Assembly (NCBI RefSeq): GCF_011634775.1
Contig: NZ_JAALXT010000002.1
Location: 1,116,001 to 1,180,000 of the forward strand
From: Thalassoroseus pseudoceratinae
Lineage (GTDB): Bacteria; Planctomycetota; Planctomycetia; Planctomycetales; Planctomycetaceae
DNA: 64,000 bases
Direction of reading: 5' to 3'
The notes beneath the pieces were generated by a model. The model saw only the letters and a list, made by a program, of their open reading frames with translations, did not search any database and was not told the DNA's origin. Positions 1-10,206 of this stretch are shown in pieces (positions within the stretch are counted from its first letter, which is position 1; every line of letters begins with the position of its first letter). The translations under genes were made by a program, and so were the position numbers.

Positions 1-1
1 C

Positions 2-880
2 ACGCGGTCAAAGGATGGTCGGCTTGGTGGTGGCAAGGATTGTCGAGCGGTTGTCGTTGATGGAAGCGGTTGGGATACCCCGAAGGTGGCGGAACGTTGG
101 GCTGTTCCAATCCACGAACAGATCGAACGCTGCTTTCAGCACGAATCTCATCCGGAAACCCATCGACCGGCCGGCTGGGATTTCGTTTTTGCTCGCGGTG
201 TGATTCTGGGCGGCAATGGTGAGGAACTCCTGTTTCAGCCTTCATCGGCAGCAGTGCCACTTTGGCTTACAATCGCTCAGGACCAATCGCCGCTAATGTA
301 TCGCACGAATATCGTGCTTCTGAGCCGATGTCAAAACCTGCCGGTGCGGTGCGTCGTCCGTGTTGATCTGGCGAAGCCGGGAACCGCATCGATCTTGGCT
401 ATTTCGTCCGACCCACTTGCGGAGGAATCGGATTGTCAATTGAAGCTGCCAGAGGAATTCCGCAGGACGGTGAGTTTGGGGATCGAAGAACTCAAACGAG
501 GGCATTTGACGTCAGCGACGCGAACACCAACGCTCCGCAATCACAGTTTTCAGATGGAAACACGCCCCGATGGTTTGGAAGCGTTGCGACGATGTCTCCG
601 AGGGTTGTTGCTCGGCGGGCGACATGCCATTCCGACGGGACGTCTGCCGGAATTGACCCGCAATGTCCGTCGACTTGAGATCCAGAAACAGCCCATGGCG
701 GCGAGTTTGCTAGGGACATTGGCCCGTTCCGCGACGGCATCGCAGACAGATTTTGAGGGAATCCGTTTCCCGAACGACCCGTCGCCACTTGCCGAAACCT
801 ACTTGGCTGCATCATGTTACGAGATGTCTGCTCGTCGTCATTTTGAGCAAGACGGATGGCGACAACTCGACACGCAATGA
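2..880 (+). CDS. Hypothetical protein, 5' end outside window
   Basis: The reading frame is open from the first bases of the window to the TGA at 878-880, so the gene most likely begins upstream; a GTG at 86 is the first internal start candidate but has no convincing ribosome binding site, and the residues before it read as normal protein. The visible 292 residues are soluble, with no signal peptide, membrane segment or recognisable catalytic motif. The middle is rich in Arg and Leu with a glycine-rich stretch (LRGLLLGGRH). I do not recognise the family. It precedes a lipoprotein gene on the same strand by 160 bp, with no evident terminator between them. Confidence 0.6.
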   Translation, partial: TRSKDGRLGGGKDCRAVVVDGSGWDTPKVAERWAVPIHEQIERCFQHESHPETHRPAGWDFVFARGVILGGNGEELLFQPSSAAVPLWLTIAQDQSPLMYRTNIVLLSRCQNLPVRCVVRVDLAKPGTASILAISSDPLAEESDCQLKLPEEFRRTVSLGIEELKRGHLTSATRTPTLRNHSFQMETRPDGLEALRRCLRGLLLGGRHAIPTGRLPELTRNVRRLEIQKQPMAASLLGTLARSATASQTDFEGIRFPNDPSPLAETYLAASCYEMSARRHFEQDGWRQLDTQ

Positions 881-1040
881 GCCGAGTCCGGTTGTATGAC
901 TTGTGGCGCGTATGCCACTCCTGCCCAGAATTCTCGCGATGTCAAATGCTCCAGCCGATCATGGACAGTGTGCCAAGGAAGGCGGCGCACATTGTGCGAC
1001 ATCAATTCGAATCGATCTGAACCCAAAGGAGTGGGGCAGA

Positions 1041-1559
1041 ATGCGTGAAATCGGAAAATGCGCTTGCGGGATGCTACTCGTTTTGAGCGTCGGTTGCACC
1101 AGTGTGCTGCGGTCATCTTCGTCATCAAGCTGCGGATTGGTGCCCGCATCGGACTACGGACACGCTTCCGTTCAGTGCGGCCAAACGGATACGTCGTGTG
1201 CATCCAACCAGACCGGTTGCACGCAATCCGGCGGCTGCGTCACAGCGAAATCGTCTGACTGTGGTTGGGGGTTGCTCGGACCGACGTTTTCCGACCCTCG
1301 ATTAACCGAAGGAACCGCCCCCTGTCTGTGGCAGTACGGTTACAACGTGATTCTCTCAGGATCGCAAATGTGCAATGCGATTCTCGGTGGTGATCCCGAT
1401 GAGTCATTGTCGTCACGCTTCGGGCGAGCCGAACAAGACGGCGTTTGGCCGGTGAAATATGTGGTCGCACCGGTTGCCGATGCGTTGATCGGCCCCGATC
1501 ACTGTCAAAGATCCACAGAGTGCCAGGGCAACCGCAAACGCGAAGTATGGTCTTGGTGA
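1041..1559 (+). CDS. Small cysteine-rich lipoprotein, unknown function
   Basis: The product has 172 residues. The start at 1041 is chosen because AAAGGAG sits about 10 bp upstream and because it gives a type II signal peptide with the lipobox LSVGC; the frame is open farther upstream (to 903) but would bury that signal. After the lipidated Cys there is a Ser run and then a Cys-rich region (about ten Cys in the next 80 residues), suggesting disulfides outside the cytoplasm. It is expected to be anchored in a membrane by the N-terminal lipid. The family is not recognised. It lies 110 bp before the zinc-ribbon membrane protein on the same strand. Confidence 0.65.
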   Translation: MREIGKCACGMLLVLSVGCTSVLRSSSSSSCGLVPASDYGHASVQCGQTDTSCASNQTGCTQSGGCVTAKSSDCGWGLLGPTFSDPRLTEGTAPCLWQYGYNVILSGSQMCNAILGGDPDESLSSRFGRAEQDGVWPVKYVVAPVADALIGPDHCQRSTECQGNRKREVWSW

Positions 1560-1669
1560 ATCGCGGGGGAATGCATTGTTGCCCATTCGCTCGGGGCGAA
1601 TTATTTTGCTCAAATTGAGATCCATTCCCTCTTGCTCTCCGTATAATGCGGTGGAGGGGTTCGAATCCA

Positions 1670-2299
1670 ATGAGCGCAATTTCAATCCGTTGCCCACTGT
1701 GCGGTAATGAAAACCTATTTCCCGAACAGTTCGCGGGCCGAACGCTCGCATGCGCTCACTGCGGGGAAGAGTTGACGCTGCCAGAAGACTCTGTCCCGAC
1801 CACAACGACACCCACACAGCCGCAAACTTCACCTCCATTGACCGTTCCCAACTCAACCCGCAAAGGATTTCTCAGTCGAGTCCGGGAATTCACGTGTCGT
1901 CGTGTGGGGCAAGCGATTGGTTTGATCTTGGGAATCTATGGCGGAGTGACGGCCGGTTTGTGGTTTGCATTCCAACAAGGTTGGGCCGGTGGAATACTGA
2001 GCATCGCAACCGCTCCCATCGGCGGATTGATCGGATTAATGGTCGGTCAAGCTTTCGGTCGTCGGATGGGAGGATGGATTGGTGGTCGCCGATACGGTTG
2101 GTTCGGGCTGTTGGTCGGCCTGTGTGGCGGACTGGCAATGTGGGCGTGGGATCGCGAAAACGGATGGTCGGAAATTACAACGGCAGCCTTGGACCCGCTC
2201 GATTGGGGACGTTTGGCTACCGTGATGGCATTCTCCGCTCTGATTCTGGGAGTTTCTGTCGCCGTCGCCGAACGATTGTTCGGACGCTCCGCAAAATAG
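1670..2299 (+). CDS. Zinc-ribbon, glycine-rich membrane protein
   Basis: The product has 209 residues. The N-terminus has two CxxC knuckles (CPLC and CAHC about 20 residues apart), a zinc-ribbon arrangement common at the front of planctomycete membrane proteins. A Pro/Thr linker follows, then three to four glycine-rich hydrophobic segments from about residue 75 to 200, with small-xxx-small patterns suited to helix packing in a membrane. I chose ATG 1670 rather than 1646 because GGAGG lies at 1653-1657 and the protein then begins right before the zinc ribbon. A TATAAT at 1642-1647 could be a -10 box, giving a very short leader. Function is unknown; DNA or metal sensing via the ribbon is only a guess. 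Confidence 0.65.
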   Translation: MSAISIRCPLCGNENLFPEQFAGRTLACAHCGEELTLPEDSVPTTTTPTQPQTSPPLTVPNSTRKGFLSRVREFTCRRVGQAIGLILGIYGGVTAGLWFAFQQGWAGGILSIATAPIGGLIGLMVGQAFGRRMGGWIGGRRYGWFGLLVGLCGGLAMWAWDRENGWSEITTAALDPLDWGRLATVMAFSALILGVSVAVAERLFGRSAK

Positions 2300-2312
2300 G
2301 TCCCGCTCACAA

Positions 2313-3104
2313 CTACCGACTGGCGGTCATGTCTTGAGTCGCAGCATTGATCGGCGGTCGAGGCAACCGTTTCGGCGTTCCCGCTTGGCTAACCGCGGCA
2401 CCGGCCGTCGCTGTTGTCGCTGCCGGAGGCGAAAGCAACGCCGATCGCATCGCTTCAACGATTTTCCGTTCCGGTCGTTGCGGATCGGCGGCCACTTGGC
2501 AAACTTTGGTCAGCATTCCCGGTGCTCCTTGCATCAAACGATGCTCGACACGCTGACGGCTGTTCCGGAGACCGTTGCGAAGCCCTTCTCGGACGCTACG
2601 TTCGTTCATCAGCAAACCGGACGTTCGCACCCACGCCGGTTCGCCGATTGCCCAGTTGTCTGGCGGGAGTTGGAATCGGGTTCCCTGAACCGACAATTGC
2701 GGTTGGCCATTCTGCATGACTCTCGCCAAGTCAAAGGCGATCCACAACTCCTTGCGATGCCCCATCGTCAATTGGAGTGGACCACAATTCGCCTGACCGA
2801 CTGAACCGGCCAGCGAAATTCCTTGAATCGACAACCGAAGATTCTTCATACCAAGCCATAACGTTGCTTGGTCATTGGATTTCTGTTCGATGACGGCTCG
2901 TGTGACTTCCCCTTGATACGAGAGGTTTTGAAACAAGCATTGAAAAGCCACCCCGTTTTTCTGGACCTGATGCTGAATGTTCTCCAGATTGCCAGAAATG
3001 GGAAAGTTCACTGCGATCGGGACTGATTCACCAGCCGAGAGCGGTTGCCAAGCGAACAGAAAACAGGTGAATGTCGACAACAATCGAACGGTAGAAGATC
3101 GCAT
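2313..3104 (-). CDS. Secreted protein of unknown function
   Basis: The product has 263 residues. Starting at 3104 gives a clear Sec signal peptide (MRSSTVRLLSTFTCFLFAW, cleavage near LSAGES) and an AAAGGA ribosome binding site 5-6 bp upstream, so the longer frame to 3167 is rejected. The mature part is mixed alpha/beta with no cysteine cluster or catalytic motif that I can name; the last 40 residues are an Ala/Thr/Pro-rich, probably disordered tail. It is convergent with the zinc-ribbon gene, whose stop is 13 bp away, and divergent from aroH. Likely a periplasmic or surface protein; nothing in the context says more. Confidence 0.6.
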   Translation of the reverse strand: MRSSTVRLLSTFTCFLFAWQPLSAGESVPIAVNFPISGNLENIQHQVQKNGVAFQCLFQNLSYQGEVTRAVIEQKSNDQATLWLGMKNLRLSIQGISLAGSVGQANCGPLQLTMGHRKELWIAFDLARVMQNGQPQLSVQGTRFQLPPDNWAIGEPAWVRTSGLLMNERSVREGLRNGLRNSRQRVEHRLMQGAPGMLTKVCQVAADPQRPERKIVEAMRSALLSPPAATTATAGAAVSQAGTPKRLPRPPINAATQDMTASR

Positions 3105-3456
3105 GGCATCCTTTCCAGCGAGGTAGCAAATAAACGCCGATCCATCGGCAATCCGCATCTTGAGCAAAATGAGAGCCGAATCGAAAGAAAATGGAAGTTC
3201 ATCTAGGGAAGGAACAGCAACTTGAAGAACTCTAACTCAGTTTTGCCAGGGAATTTCGACGTTCACGATCACTCAATTGCGGGAGCCGGTTGAGTGAAAA
3301 AACCGATCGACGGGGTGCGTGTGGTGGTTCATGTTGGTCGATCGTGCAAGAATCTCGTGAGGGGCGTGCAGGATTTGCAATTCCGGGTTCGCGTCCCTTC
3401 GAAAGCGTTGCTATACTGCGAAACACACTCATCTTCATTGGGAAATGATATCGCTC
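3105..3456. other. Divergent intergenic region before aroH
   Basis: This 350-bp stretch separates two divergent genes. No ORF in it looks real and I see no strong hairpin. The only regulatory signal I can point to is a TATACT at 3412-3417, a possible -10 box for aroH; the hexamer 17 bp upstream is a poor -35 match, so the promoter call is weak. Confidence 0.3.
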
Positions 3457-3831
3457 ATGTCGGCAGTTCGTGGAATTCGAGGGGCAACCTCAGTCACGGT
3501 TGATGAACCGGAGGAAGTGCTTGCGGCTACACGCGAGTTACTCGAGGAAATTCTTTCGGCCAACCGCATCGATCACTTCGAAGACATTGTCTCGGCCATT
3601 TTTACCACGACGGAAGACCTCTCCTCCACGTTTCCCGCCGAAGCGGCGCGGCGTCTGGGGATGTCGCAGGTTCCGTTGTTGTGTGCTCGTGAGATTCCCG
3701 TCAGTGGCAGTATGCCGATGTGTATTCGCGTGCTGTTGCATGTGAACACCGAGCAAACCCAGGCGGAAATGCGGCACATCTATCTCCGAGAAGCACGCCG
3801 CCTGCGTCCCGACGTCACCAGTGCTCAATAA
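3457..3831 (+). CDS. aroH: Chorismate mutase, AroH type
   Basis: The 124-residue product matches the trimeric monofunctional chorismate mutases related to Bacillus AroH, which rearrange chorismate to prephenate for Phe and Tyr synthesis. Family signatures visible are RGIRGA with the active-site Arg near the N-terminus, the TTTEDL/FPAEAAR segment, the VPLLCAREI strand, MCIRVLLHV with the second catalytic Arg, and [12 protein letters not shown] near the C-terminus. Length is normal for the family. ATG 3457 places three residues before RGIRGA, as in homologs; ATG 3445 is an alternative. It stands alone, with a 215-bp gap before the next gene, rather than in an aro operon. Confidence 0.88.
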   Translation: MSAVRGIRGATSVTVDEPEEVLAATRELLEEILSANRIDHFEDIVSAIFTTTEDLSSTFPAEAARRLGMSQVPLLCAREIPVSGSMPMCIRVLLHVNTEQTQAEMRHIYLREARRLRPDVTSAQ

Positions 3832-4046
3832 GCCGGTGTCGTGAGAGCGATTGCAATCGCCATTGCCATACTGTGACGGATATTTACGTCCGACATGACC
3901 ATGTAGCGGCCTGCGCTGACGATGCGTGAGGCACCGCGTCTGGCACGGAAATCGTTTCGCGCGCAAACTTCTCTTTCGTCAGGTCCGAGAATCTGTTACA
4001 GGGTCTTTTCAGGTGACGGATCACCGACTTGTTCCGGAGAGGATGC

Positions 4047-7000
4047 ATGGACGATTATTCAGACCCAGCGGATCGAAAAGATTCGCCCGTCTCCCGCCCG
4101 CAAGACCGGTCTGCATCGGCAGCCGATCACCCGGAACCGCTGATTCCGGAAGATGCCGGCTTTGGATGGCTGATGTCCGTGGGGGTGTTCCGTTTTCTGG
4201 GATATCTCCTTCGCACGACCGGAACAATTTTGCGGTGGGCCTTTGCGGTCGTGGCTTGGGTACTCTCGCCACTGACGGCACCGTTCCGCTCGGGACGTTA
4301 CGCGGTCCTGAATTCCAAGAAGAATGCCAAGGCCACCGCTAAGGATATGTCGAAGCCATCGACGGCCGCCGTCGGTCATTGGTTGGGGCGTCAGCAGCGA
4401 GTGGCTTCGATCCGTCTGCGACAAGGTGTGATGTGGCTTGGCGATCGTATTCACCGCGACACGGCTTGGCTATGCGCGAGTATCACCGGAACCGCCGGAT
4501 TGGTGCTGATGGCAATCATGCAGTTGATGTATGTGCTGCCGACCACCGCTTCCCTGTCGTCGCAAGATTCACCAACAGCCGTCGGACCGCACGAAGCCCG
4601 TGACTTGTTGCCGCTGATCACCAGCACGGGAACGTCGGCCACACCGGTTCCGTTCCCTATTGATCTGCCGGACTTCGCTCCGACGGGGAATTTCGACAAG
4701 CATCGTCTCGACGAACGCCCGGCTCTTGAGGTCTCCCAGACCGATCGTCCTTCGTTCGACCCAAGCAAGCCGTTTGTGCCGACACGCCCGGTCGCACGTC
4801 CGCCAGTGAACGCGGATGTTGAGCCAGCGGCGAACGAGAGTTCCGCGTCGACTCCACCGGCGATCAAAACGATCCCCACCGAGAGTGTGCCAAGTCCGCA
4901 GCCAACGGGATCGAACGATCCATTAGACAATCTATTCCCGCAGGATGGTTTGTCGTCGAACGTTCCGCCGCCCGCAAGTCCGCAGCCAAGTTCGTCGGCA
5001 TTCGACCCAGTTGTTCCTACACCGATTCCCACTGCCGATCCACGAGACTCTCAACCGATTCCAGTGGAGATTGCATCGGACCCGGAACCGTGGCGTGACT
5101 CGGTTCCACTGCCGGCCGATGACCCACTCGACAGTTTGTTCGGGCCAGTGCCGCAGCCGAAGCCGTCGTCGGAACCGCTGCCAGCGGAATCGGTGACGCC
5201 GCCATCTCCACAACCCGCGCGATCCGAAGTTCCGTCCGCTCCCGCGGATACCGATCCGTTAGACGCGTTATTCGGGCCAAACCCGATGCCGCCGAAAACT
5301 GAACCGCCACAACCAACACTATCGGAACCTGTTCGTCCGGAACCAACACCCGCTCGTTCAGACGACCCGTTGGATGTCTTGTTTGCCCCGAGTGCAAAAC
5401 CGCCCGCAACGACGCCAGTCTCGAATCCGGCAACGGTTCCGCCACGAACACCGGCGGCGCTCGTGGAACCCGAACCTGCTGCGGCTGATCCACTTGATTC
5501 CCTGTTCGGGCCAATGGTTGAGCCGCCCAAAACGGAGACGCCATCGGCACCACCGGAAGCCAAGCCGGACCTCGAACTCCCGGACTTTTCTCCGTCGCCA
5601 CGTGAAGAGGACGTGAAGATCACGCCCGTCCCGGAAGCGGTCGATCCATTGGATGCACTCTGGGAGCCAACGACGAAACCGACACCGACACCAACGCCCG
5701 AACCGAGAACACCACCACAGCCAAACCGAGCGGAACCGAAACCAGAACGGCGGTCCGATGACCCGTTGGATTCCTTATTCAATTCGAAACCAGTGTCGCC
5801 GGAACCAGTTCCAACAACGGACATGCCCGACGTACCGGATTTCTCCAATCCCCCAACACCAACCGTTCAACCAACGGAATCGAAACCGGTTGGAAAAGAC
5901 CCCTTGGATGGGTTGTTCGATTCGCCACCGATGTCGCCCGAACCGATGCCAACTTTAGATGTGCCGGATTTCTCGAACGGACCAGCGACTCAGGAACCAC
6001 GACCGACACCGCAAACAGACGCAGTCGACCCGTTGGACTCGTTGTTTGGTCCACGAATGGATGACAACGATCGTGGCGAACGCCCGCTGCAACCAGAACC
6101 GGATTTCAACGCCGCTGGCCAGCCGAATGCCAACGAGAACAAACCAGCGATGAACGAATCATCGGTTCCGTATTCGGTGGAACCGCGACCGTCGATCGAA
6201 CCGCCCATCGAACGTCTTCCGGTGGAGAGAAAACCGACATCGCCACGTGTGCCGGGGGACCCGTTGGATTCGCTGTTCCCAAGTGTGCCCAGCGCGACGC
6301 CTCCGCCGCCGCGACCCGTGACCGAACCGAAACGGGCCATGGTCGATCCCGAGGACCAGTTCGAAGTGCAGGTTCTTGCGTTGCCGCCGAGTGATCCCGC
6401 GACGTTCAATCTCTCCTCACGAATTCGACTACCGGACCGAATACCGCGTCCGACGACAATTTCCCGCGACCGTTGGGAACGAACCACGGGGGCCACGATT
6501 CAAATCGCGGCTCCCGTTCGGTCGTATCAGGAGCGGCTTTCGGACGAGACCCGCCGCCAACTCGAAGCGGACCTCAGTGACGGCCCCGCCAGCAATAATG
6601 TGCCGGTTGTGACTGCGGGCAATCGTGAGGATCACCTTCGGGAACATGAATTGGATGTGTCCGTCGAGAAACGCAGTCCGTCGCAAGTCGCGGCGAATCT
6701 GCCCACGCAATATGAAATCTGGGTGCACAATCGCGGTGGGAAACCGATTCCAAGTGTGGATGTCGACGACAACGTGCCACCAACGCATCGTGTTATTGCC
6801 GTCAATCCGCCGGCTCTGTTTGACCAGAATATGCTGCGTTGGCGATTGCGAGATCTGAAACCAAACGAGCGTCGCAAACTGACCGTGGAACTTGTCCCAA
6901 CACAGACCGGCACGATCGAAACGTCGGCCTACGTGAAGGCGACGGTTACGGTCTCTTCGTCAACCAATGTCGAATCGCAACCGCTTCCCAATTTGAATCC

Positions 7001-7766
7001 GGAACCGACGCAACCGATTCCATCACGAACCGCAGCCCCGGAAACGAGACCCCAACCGCGGACTTCGCCAATCAAGTTGCGATTGGACATGGGGGTTCCT
7101 GACCGTCTGCGAATCGGGCAGCCCTGTGGCATCGTGTTCACGGTAACGAACAACGGCACCGAACAAGTCGAGGGCGTTTGGTTGCGAACCTCGCTACCGG
7201 AAACGCTCACTCACCGGATTGGTCAACGGTTAGAGTACATCGTCGGCCGCCTCGCTGCGGGGGAATCGAAGGAAATTCACTTGGCTCCGCAAGCGAGAAC
7301 CGCTGGGCAGTTGCCAATCGACGCCGTCATTCTGGTTGATGGTGAGGAAGCGGACATCGCTAGACGAGAACCGGTGGTGTACGATCCCGGTTTGCGTCTA
7401 CGACGGAAGGGTTGGCGAGAGATCACGGTGGGGCGAGCCGTGACTTTCACGAACCATGTCGAAAACCATACGGATCGGGACCTTCAGCGGATTCGCGTCG
7501 AGGAATTTGTGCCCAATGGGATGGAAGTTGTCGATGTGGGGCAGGGGGGAATCTACGATGAGGTCACTCACCGTATCACCTGGAATCTCTCGCTGATTCC
7601 GGCTCACCAAACACGAACGCTCGATGTCACCCTTCGTCCGCAGGATACCGGGCCGCACCGGACGGAAGTCTCCGCCACAGTCGGCGAAGACTCCGCGATG
7701 CCAATTATCGCCCGTGTCGAAGCGAAACCTGTCGACGAGCTTGCGACGAATCGGGTGGACCGATAA
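4047..7766 (+). CDS. Giant membrane protein with ten DPLDxLF motifs and DUF11-like domains
   Basis: The product has 1239 residues. ATG 4047 is chosen for the GGAGAGGA at 4036-4043. The N-terminus (about 39-79 and 138-170) holds two hydrophobic regions, so the chain is membrane-anchored. Residues about 190-780 are Pro/Glu/Ser-rich and predicted disordered, with the motif DPLD[x]L[FW] repeated ten times (near residues 291, 359, 403, 440, 481, 533, 572, 618, 661, 738) and a second short motif [LV]PDFS/A about four times. Residues about 870-1215 form three Ig-like segments of the DUF11/CARDB kind (signatures NRGGKPIP, TNNGTEQVEGVWLRTSLP, ENHTDRDLQ..VEEFVPNGM). DUF11 domains usually sit outside the cytoplasm. 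The gene ends 8 bp from the convergent phosphatase gene. Function unknown; a scaffold or surface role is inference. Confidence 0.75.
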   Translation: MDDYSDPADRKDSPVSRPQDRSASAADHPEPLIPEDAGFGWLMSVGVFRFLGYLLRTTGTILRWAFAVVAWVLSPLTAPFRSGRYAVLNSKKNAKATAKDMSKPSTAAVGHWLGRQQRVASIRLRQGVMWLGDRIHRDTAWLCASITGTAGLVLMAIMQLMYVLPTTASLSSQDSPTAVGPHEARDLLPLITSTGTSATPVPFPIDLPDFAPTGNFDKHRLDERPALEVSQTDRPSFDPSKPFVPTRPVARPPVNADVEPAANESSASTPPAIKTIPTESVPSPQPTGSNDPLDNLFPQDGLSSNVPPPASPQPSSSAFDPVVPTPIPTADPRDSQPIPVEIASDPEPWRDSVPLPADDPLDSLFGPVPQPKPSSEPLPAESVTPPSPQPARSEVPSAPADTDPLDALFGPNPMPPKTEPPQPTLSEPVRPEPTPARSDDPLDVLFAPSAKPPATTPVSNPATVPPRTPAALVEPEPAAADPLDSLFGPMVEPPKTETPSAPPEAKPDLELPDFSPSPREEDVKITPVPEAVDPLDALWEPTTKPTPTPTPEPRTPPQPNRAEPKPERRSDDPLDSLFNSKPVSPEPVPTTDMPDVPDFSNPPTPTVQPTESKPVGKDPLDGLFDSPPMSPEPMPTLDVPDFSNGPATQEPRPTPQTDAVDPLDSLFGPRMDDNDRGERPLQPEPDFNAAGQPNANENKPAMNESSVPYSVEPRPSIEPPIERLPVERKPTSPRVPGDPLDSLFPSVPSATPPPPRPVTEPKRAMVDPEDQFEVQVLALPPSDPATFNLSSRIRLPDRIPRPTTISRDRWERTTGATIQIAAPVRSYQERLSDETRRQLEADLSDGPASNNVPVVTAGNREDHLREHELDVSVEKRSPSQVAANLPTQYEIWVHNRGGKPIPSVDVDDNVPPTHRVIAVNPPALFDQNMLRWRLRDLKPNERRKLTVELVPTQTGTIETSAYVKATVTVSSSTNVESQPLPNLNPEPTQPIPSRTAAPETRPQPRTSPIKLRLDMGVPDRLRIGQPCGIVFTVTNNGTEQVEGVWLRTSLPETLTHRIGQRLEYIVGRLAAGESKEIHLAPQARTAGQLPIDAVILVDGEEADIARREPVVYDPGLRLRRKGWREITVGRAVTFTNHVENHTDRDLQRIRVEEFVPNGMEVVDVGQGGIYDEVTHRITWNLSLIPAHQTRTLDVTLRPQDTGPHRTEVSATVGEDSAMPIIARVEAKPVDELATNRVDR

Positions 7767-7774
7767 CGGATCGA

Positions 7775-10099
7775 TCAGCTGAGAAGGTTATCGCCACCGT
7801 TTTCCTGCTGATGAATGGTCACGGGCCAACCAGGGAATTGGTTGTCGGCGTTACCATCGGTGGCATCGACGAGGAAACGGAACGACTCGATAAGGTAGGT
7901 TTTCTCTTTCGGATCGATGGTGACTAAACCAAACCCGCTGCCTTTTTGATGGGCCTTTTCGTAACGGTTTCGTTTGGTTCCAACTTCGGGGTTTCCAACG
8001 GCGTACACATAGGCCTTGTTGCCGAACCCGTCGATGAATTCTCCGGTGTTCGCCAAACCGTGTTGCGGTCGATTCTCGTGGGGCATGCCGATCTCATCCG
8101 GACGCCACCATCGCGGATAACCCGCTGAGATTGCCGGCGTACAGAAGGACCAATTGCTGTCTCGCTGTTCGTCAACTCCGTATTGCACGAGCGTGGTGAG
8201 GTGCTGGTCACCATTGATGTGCAGCGGTTTCGCTTCACGGAAGATGCGGATGGCGTTGTTCCGCGGAGTTTGGGGCCAGCTCCCACAATCTAAGTCTGCT
8301 TTCAGGTAACCGTTGTAGCCACCATGATGCGTTGCCACTCCGGCGAAGACCGTCTGGCTGAGTAGGACTTTTAACGCATGACCGTCCCAGTTCCTGGCCC
8401 ACTCTTCGAGGAATTCTTCTTGGCGTTCTCCGAGTAGAACCAAGCCGGGTTTGTCGAGCTTTTGTGTGTCGAAGTCAGGATCGGAGACGTGATCTGCCCG
8501 ACCGCTACCGGTCTCGACCCGTTCGGGACCGCTCTTCCATTGTCGGTCGGCAACGACTGCAAAACCGACGTCACCGTAGATCATTACTCCGTAATAAACG
8601 CTGATATCCTGTTTACAGGGCTCGGGATCGTAGAAGTCGGGATGATGGGCGGTGTTGGTTTTGTGGACAACATTGACCATCCGGGCCGGCTCGCGATAGC
8701 CGCCTTTGGAAGACGTACTCCCGGACGTCATTTTCGCTCCACCTTCGCCCCAGATGTTGCCTTGAAAGACATCGTGATCATCGGGGAGACAGAGTGTCGG
8801 ACGATCACGCATGGCTTCCCCGAAGGCCCAGCCATGTTGGTAGAATTTCCGCAGGTAGTTCAAGATGGCTGGTTCGGCGGGATCGCGGATGATGCCATAA
8901 CCGCCGTGGTTCTCATAGAGTTGATCGCCGGAGAAGTACAGCATGTCTGGATCGAGCGCGAGTAAGTTGTTCGCGACCGGTTCGTAGGGAAAACCGTAAT
9001 CGTTTTGGCAGGTCAGCGCACCGAGTCGCAATGGTCGACCTGCGGGATTTTCCCGAATGATTCCCGTGCGTTCCGAGACAGTTTCGGAGCCATCTTTGTG
9101 TTGCTCGCGATAGATCAACTTGAATGGCGTGCTCTGTTTTTCGTTCCAGTTGGGAATTCGGAATGTCGCGGTCCAGGCGTCGGTATCTAGTTTGGCTTCG
9201 CCGAGCGATTTCCATTCGTCGTTTAATTTGGCTTTGAGTTCGACGGTCTGATTGTCTTTCTCACCCAACGGCCCGGTGAGTGCGCTGATTTTCATCACGA
9301 AACCCTCATCGCTGCGGGAATCGCTGAGAGAGTACATCGACCAAAGGATCGGGCCGAATTTTTGTTCCGGTTTGACGGTGAATGCGTCTCCGCCGACCGT
9401 CCATTCATGGAACCGATATTGGGAACCGCGTCCGCCTTTGATCTTTGCATCGAGATTGTTCACGACAGCAATGTTGCCGAGGACGTTTTGCGTGGGCACA
9501 TTCCGGACGATCACGCCATGCTGAGTACCGGTTTCGGGGTCGAGTACCGTCAGCGTGAGCTTGTACGCATCTTTGGCTGGTTCTCCCGTGAGCACCAAGC
9601 GGTAGGAACTCGGAATTTCGTCCATGTTCAGACCGGTCTTTTGCGGTCCGAGGACGAGTTGATTGTCGACCACGCCACAGGTGATGCCGTTCTTTGCAAA
9701 GCAGTTGCTACGGTATTCGTTAAGGTCGCTGCGAATGCCTACACGGAAGCCGAACCCACCATCCTTCTGTTTGACCTTCACGCGGGTAGCGTGCAAGGTC
9801 ATTTGGAACTCGCCCTTGGGGTTTGTGAGTTGATGGGTAATAAGATGAATGTTGCGATCGCCTCCGAACGATTGGCATTCCGCGGCTCCGTCGACGATCC
9901 GCCAATTCTCCATCGGATTCGCCCACAAATCTTCCCCGAGCCAAACTCGATCGTGGGTATTGTGCCATTGGCTCTTGAAGCTCGGCGGTGCGGAATCCTT
10001 GGAGGCTTGAGCGTGAGAGCGTCGCGGCGATAAAACACCCGCCACACTAGTTCCGAGCGCGACGAATTTGAGAGCCATCCTACGAGTCAGCGAAGGCAT
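7775..10099 (-). CDS. PhoD-like metallophosphatase, Tat-exported
   Basis: The product has 774 residues. A twin-arginine signal (LTRRMALKF, cleavage near SHAQA) sends it folded across the membrane. The C-terminal half carries PhoD/metallophosphoesterase motifs: [22 protein letters not shown] and HINGDQH, the Asp/His ligands of a two-metal centre. The first 330 residues look like a beta-sandwich of unknown ligand. PhoD-type enzymes release phosphate from mono- or diesters, but planctomycete members are often annotated only as PhoD-like. ATG 10099 starts right before the Tat signal with AGGA upstream; a TTG 9 bp earlier is less likely. It follows the NHL-propeller gene by 107 bp on the same strand and may share its transcript. 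Confidence 0.8.
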   Translation of the reverse strand: MPSLTRRMALKFVALGTSVAGVLSPRRSHAQASKDSAPPSFKSQWHNTHDRVWLGEDLWANPMENWRIVDGAAECQSFGGDRNIHLITHQLTNPKGEFQMTLHATRVKVKQKDGGFGFRVGIRSDLNEYRSNCFAKNGITCGVVDNQLVLGPQKTGLNMDEIPSSYRLVLTGEPAKDAYKLTLTVLDPETGTQHGVIVRNVPTQNVLGNIAVVNNLDAKIKGGRGSQYRFHEWTVGGDAFTVKPEQKFGPILWSMYSLSDSRSDEGFVMKISALTGPLGEKDNQTVELKAKLNDEWKSLGEAKLDTDAWTATFRIPNWNEKQSTPFKLIYREQHKDGSETVSERTGIIRENPAGRPLRLGALTCQNDYGFPYEPVANNLLALDPDMLYFSGDQLYENHGGYGIIRDPAEPAILNYLRKFYQHGWAFGEAMRDRPTLCLPDDHDVFQGNIWGEGGAKMTSGSTSSKGGYREPARMVNVVHKTNTAHHPDFYDPEPCKQDISVYYGVMIYGDVGFAVVADRQWKSGPERVETGSGRADHVSDPDFDTQKLDKPGLVLLGERQEEFLEEWARNWDGHALKVLLSQTVFAGVATHHGGYNGYLKADLDCGSWPQTPRNNAIRIFREAKPLHINGDQHLTTLVQYGVDEQRDSNWSFCTPAISAGYPRWWRPDEIGMPHENRPQHGLANTGEFIDGFGNKAYVYAVGNPEVGTKRNRYEKAHQKGSGFGLVTIDPKEKTYLIESFRFLVDATDGNADNQFPGWPVTIHQQENGGDNLLS

Positions 10100-10206
10100 A
10101 TTGGACAATTCCTAATCATCAAATTGTGAGTTTGTTGGTCAAGTCGCGATGTATTGAAGACAACGCGATTGCTCATATTCAGGTCGCCGATGTTGGCGAA
10201 AATCGG

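Noticed and set aside
1615-1647. TTGAGA plus TATAAT as a promoter for the zinc-ribbon gene
   Set aside because: The spacer would be 21 bp; the -10 alone is noted in the gene entry but not called as a promoter.
4900-6300. The repetitive coding region as a DNA repeat or CRISPR-like array
   Set aside because: The repeats are conserved as protein (DPLDxLF) with different codons, and spacers vary in length.
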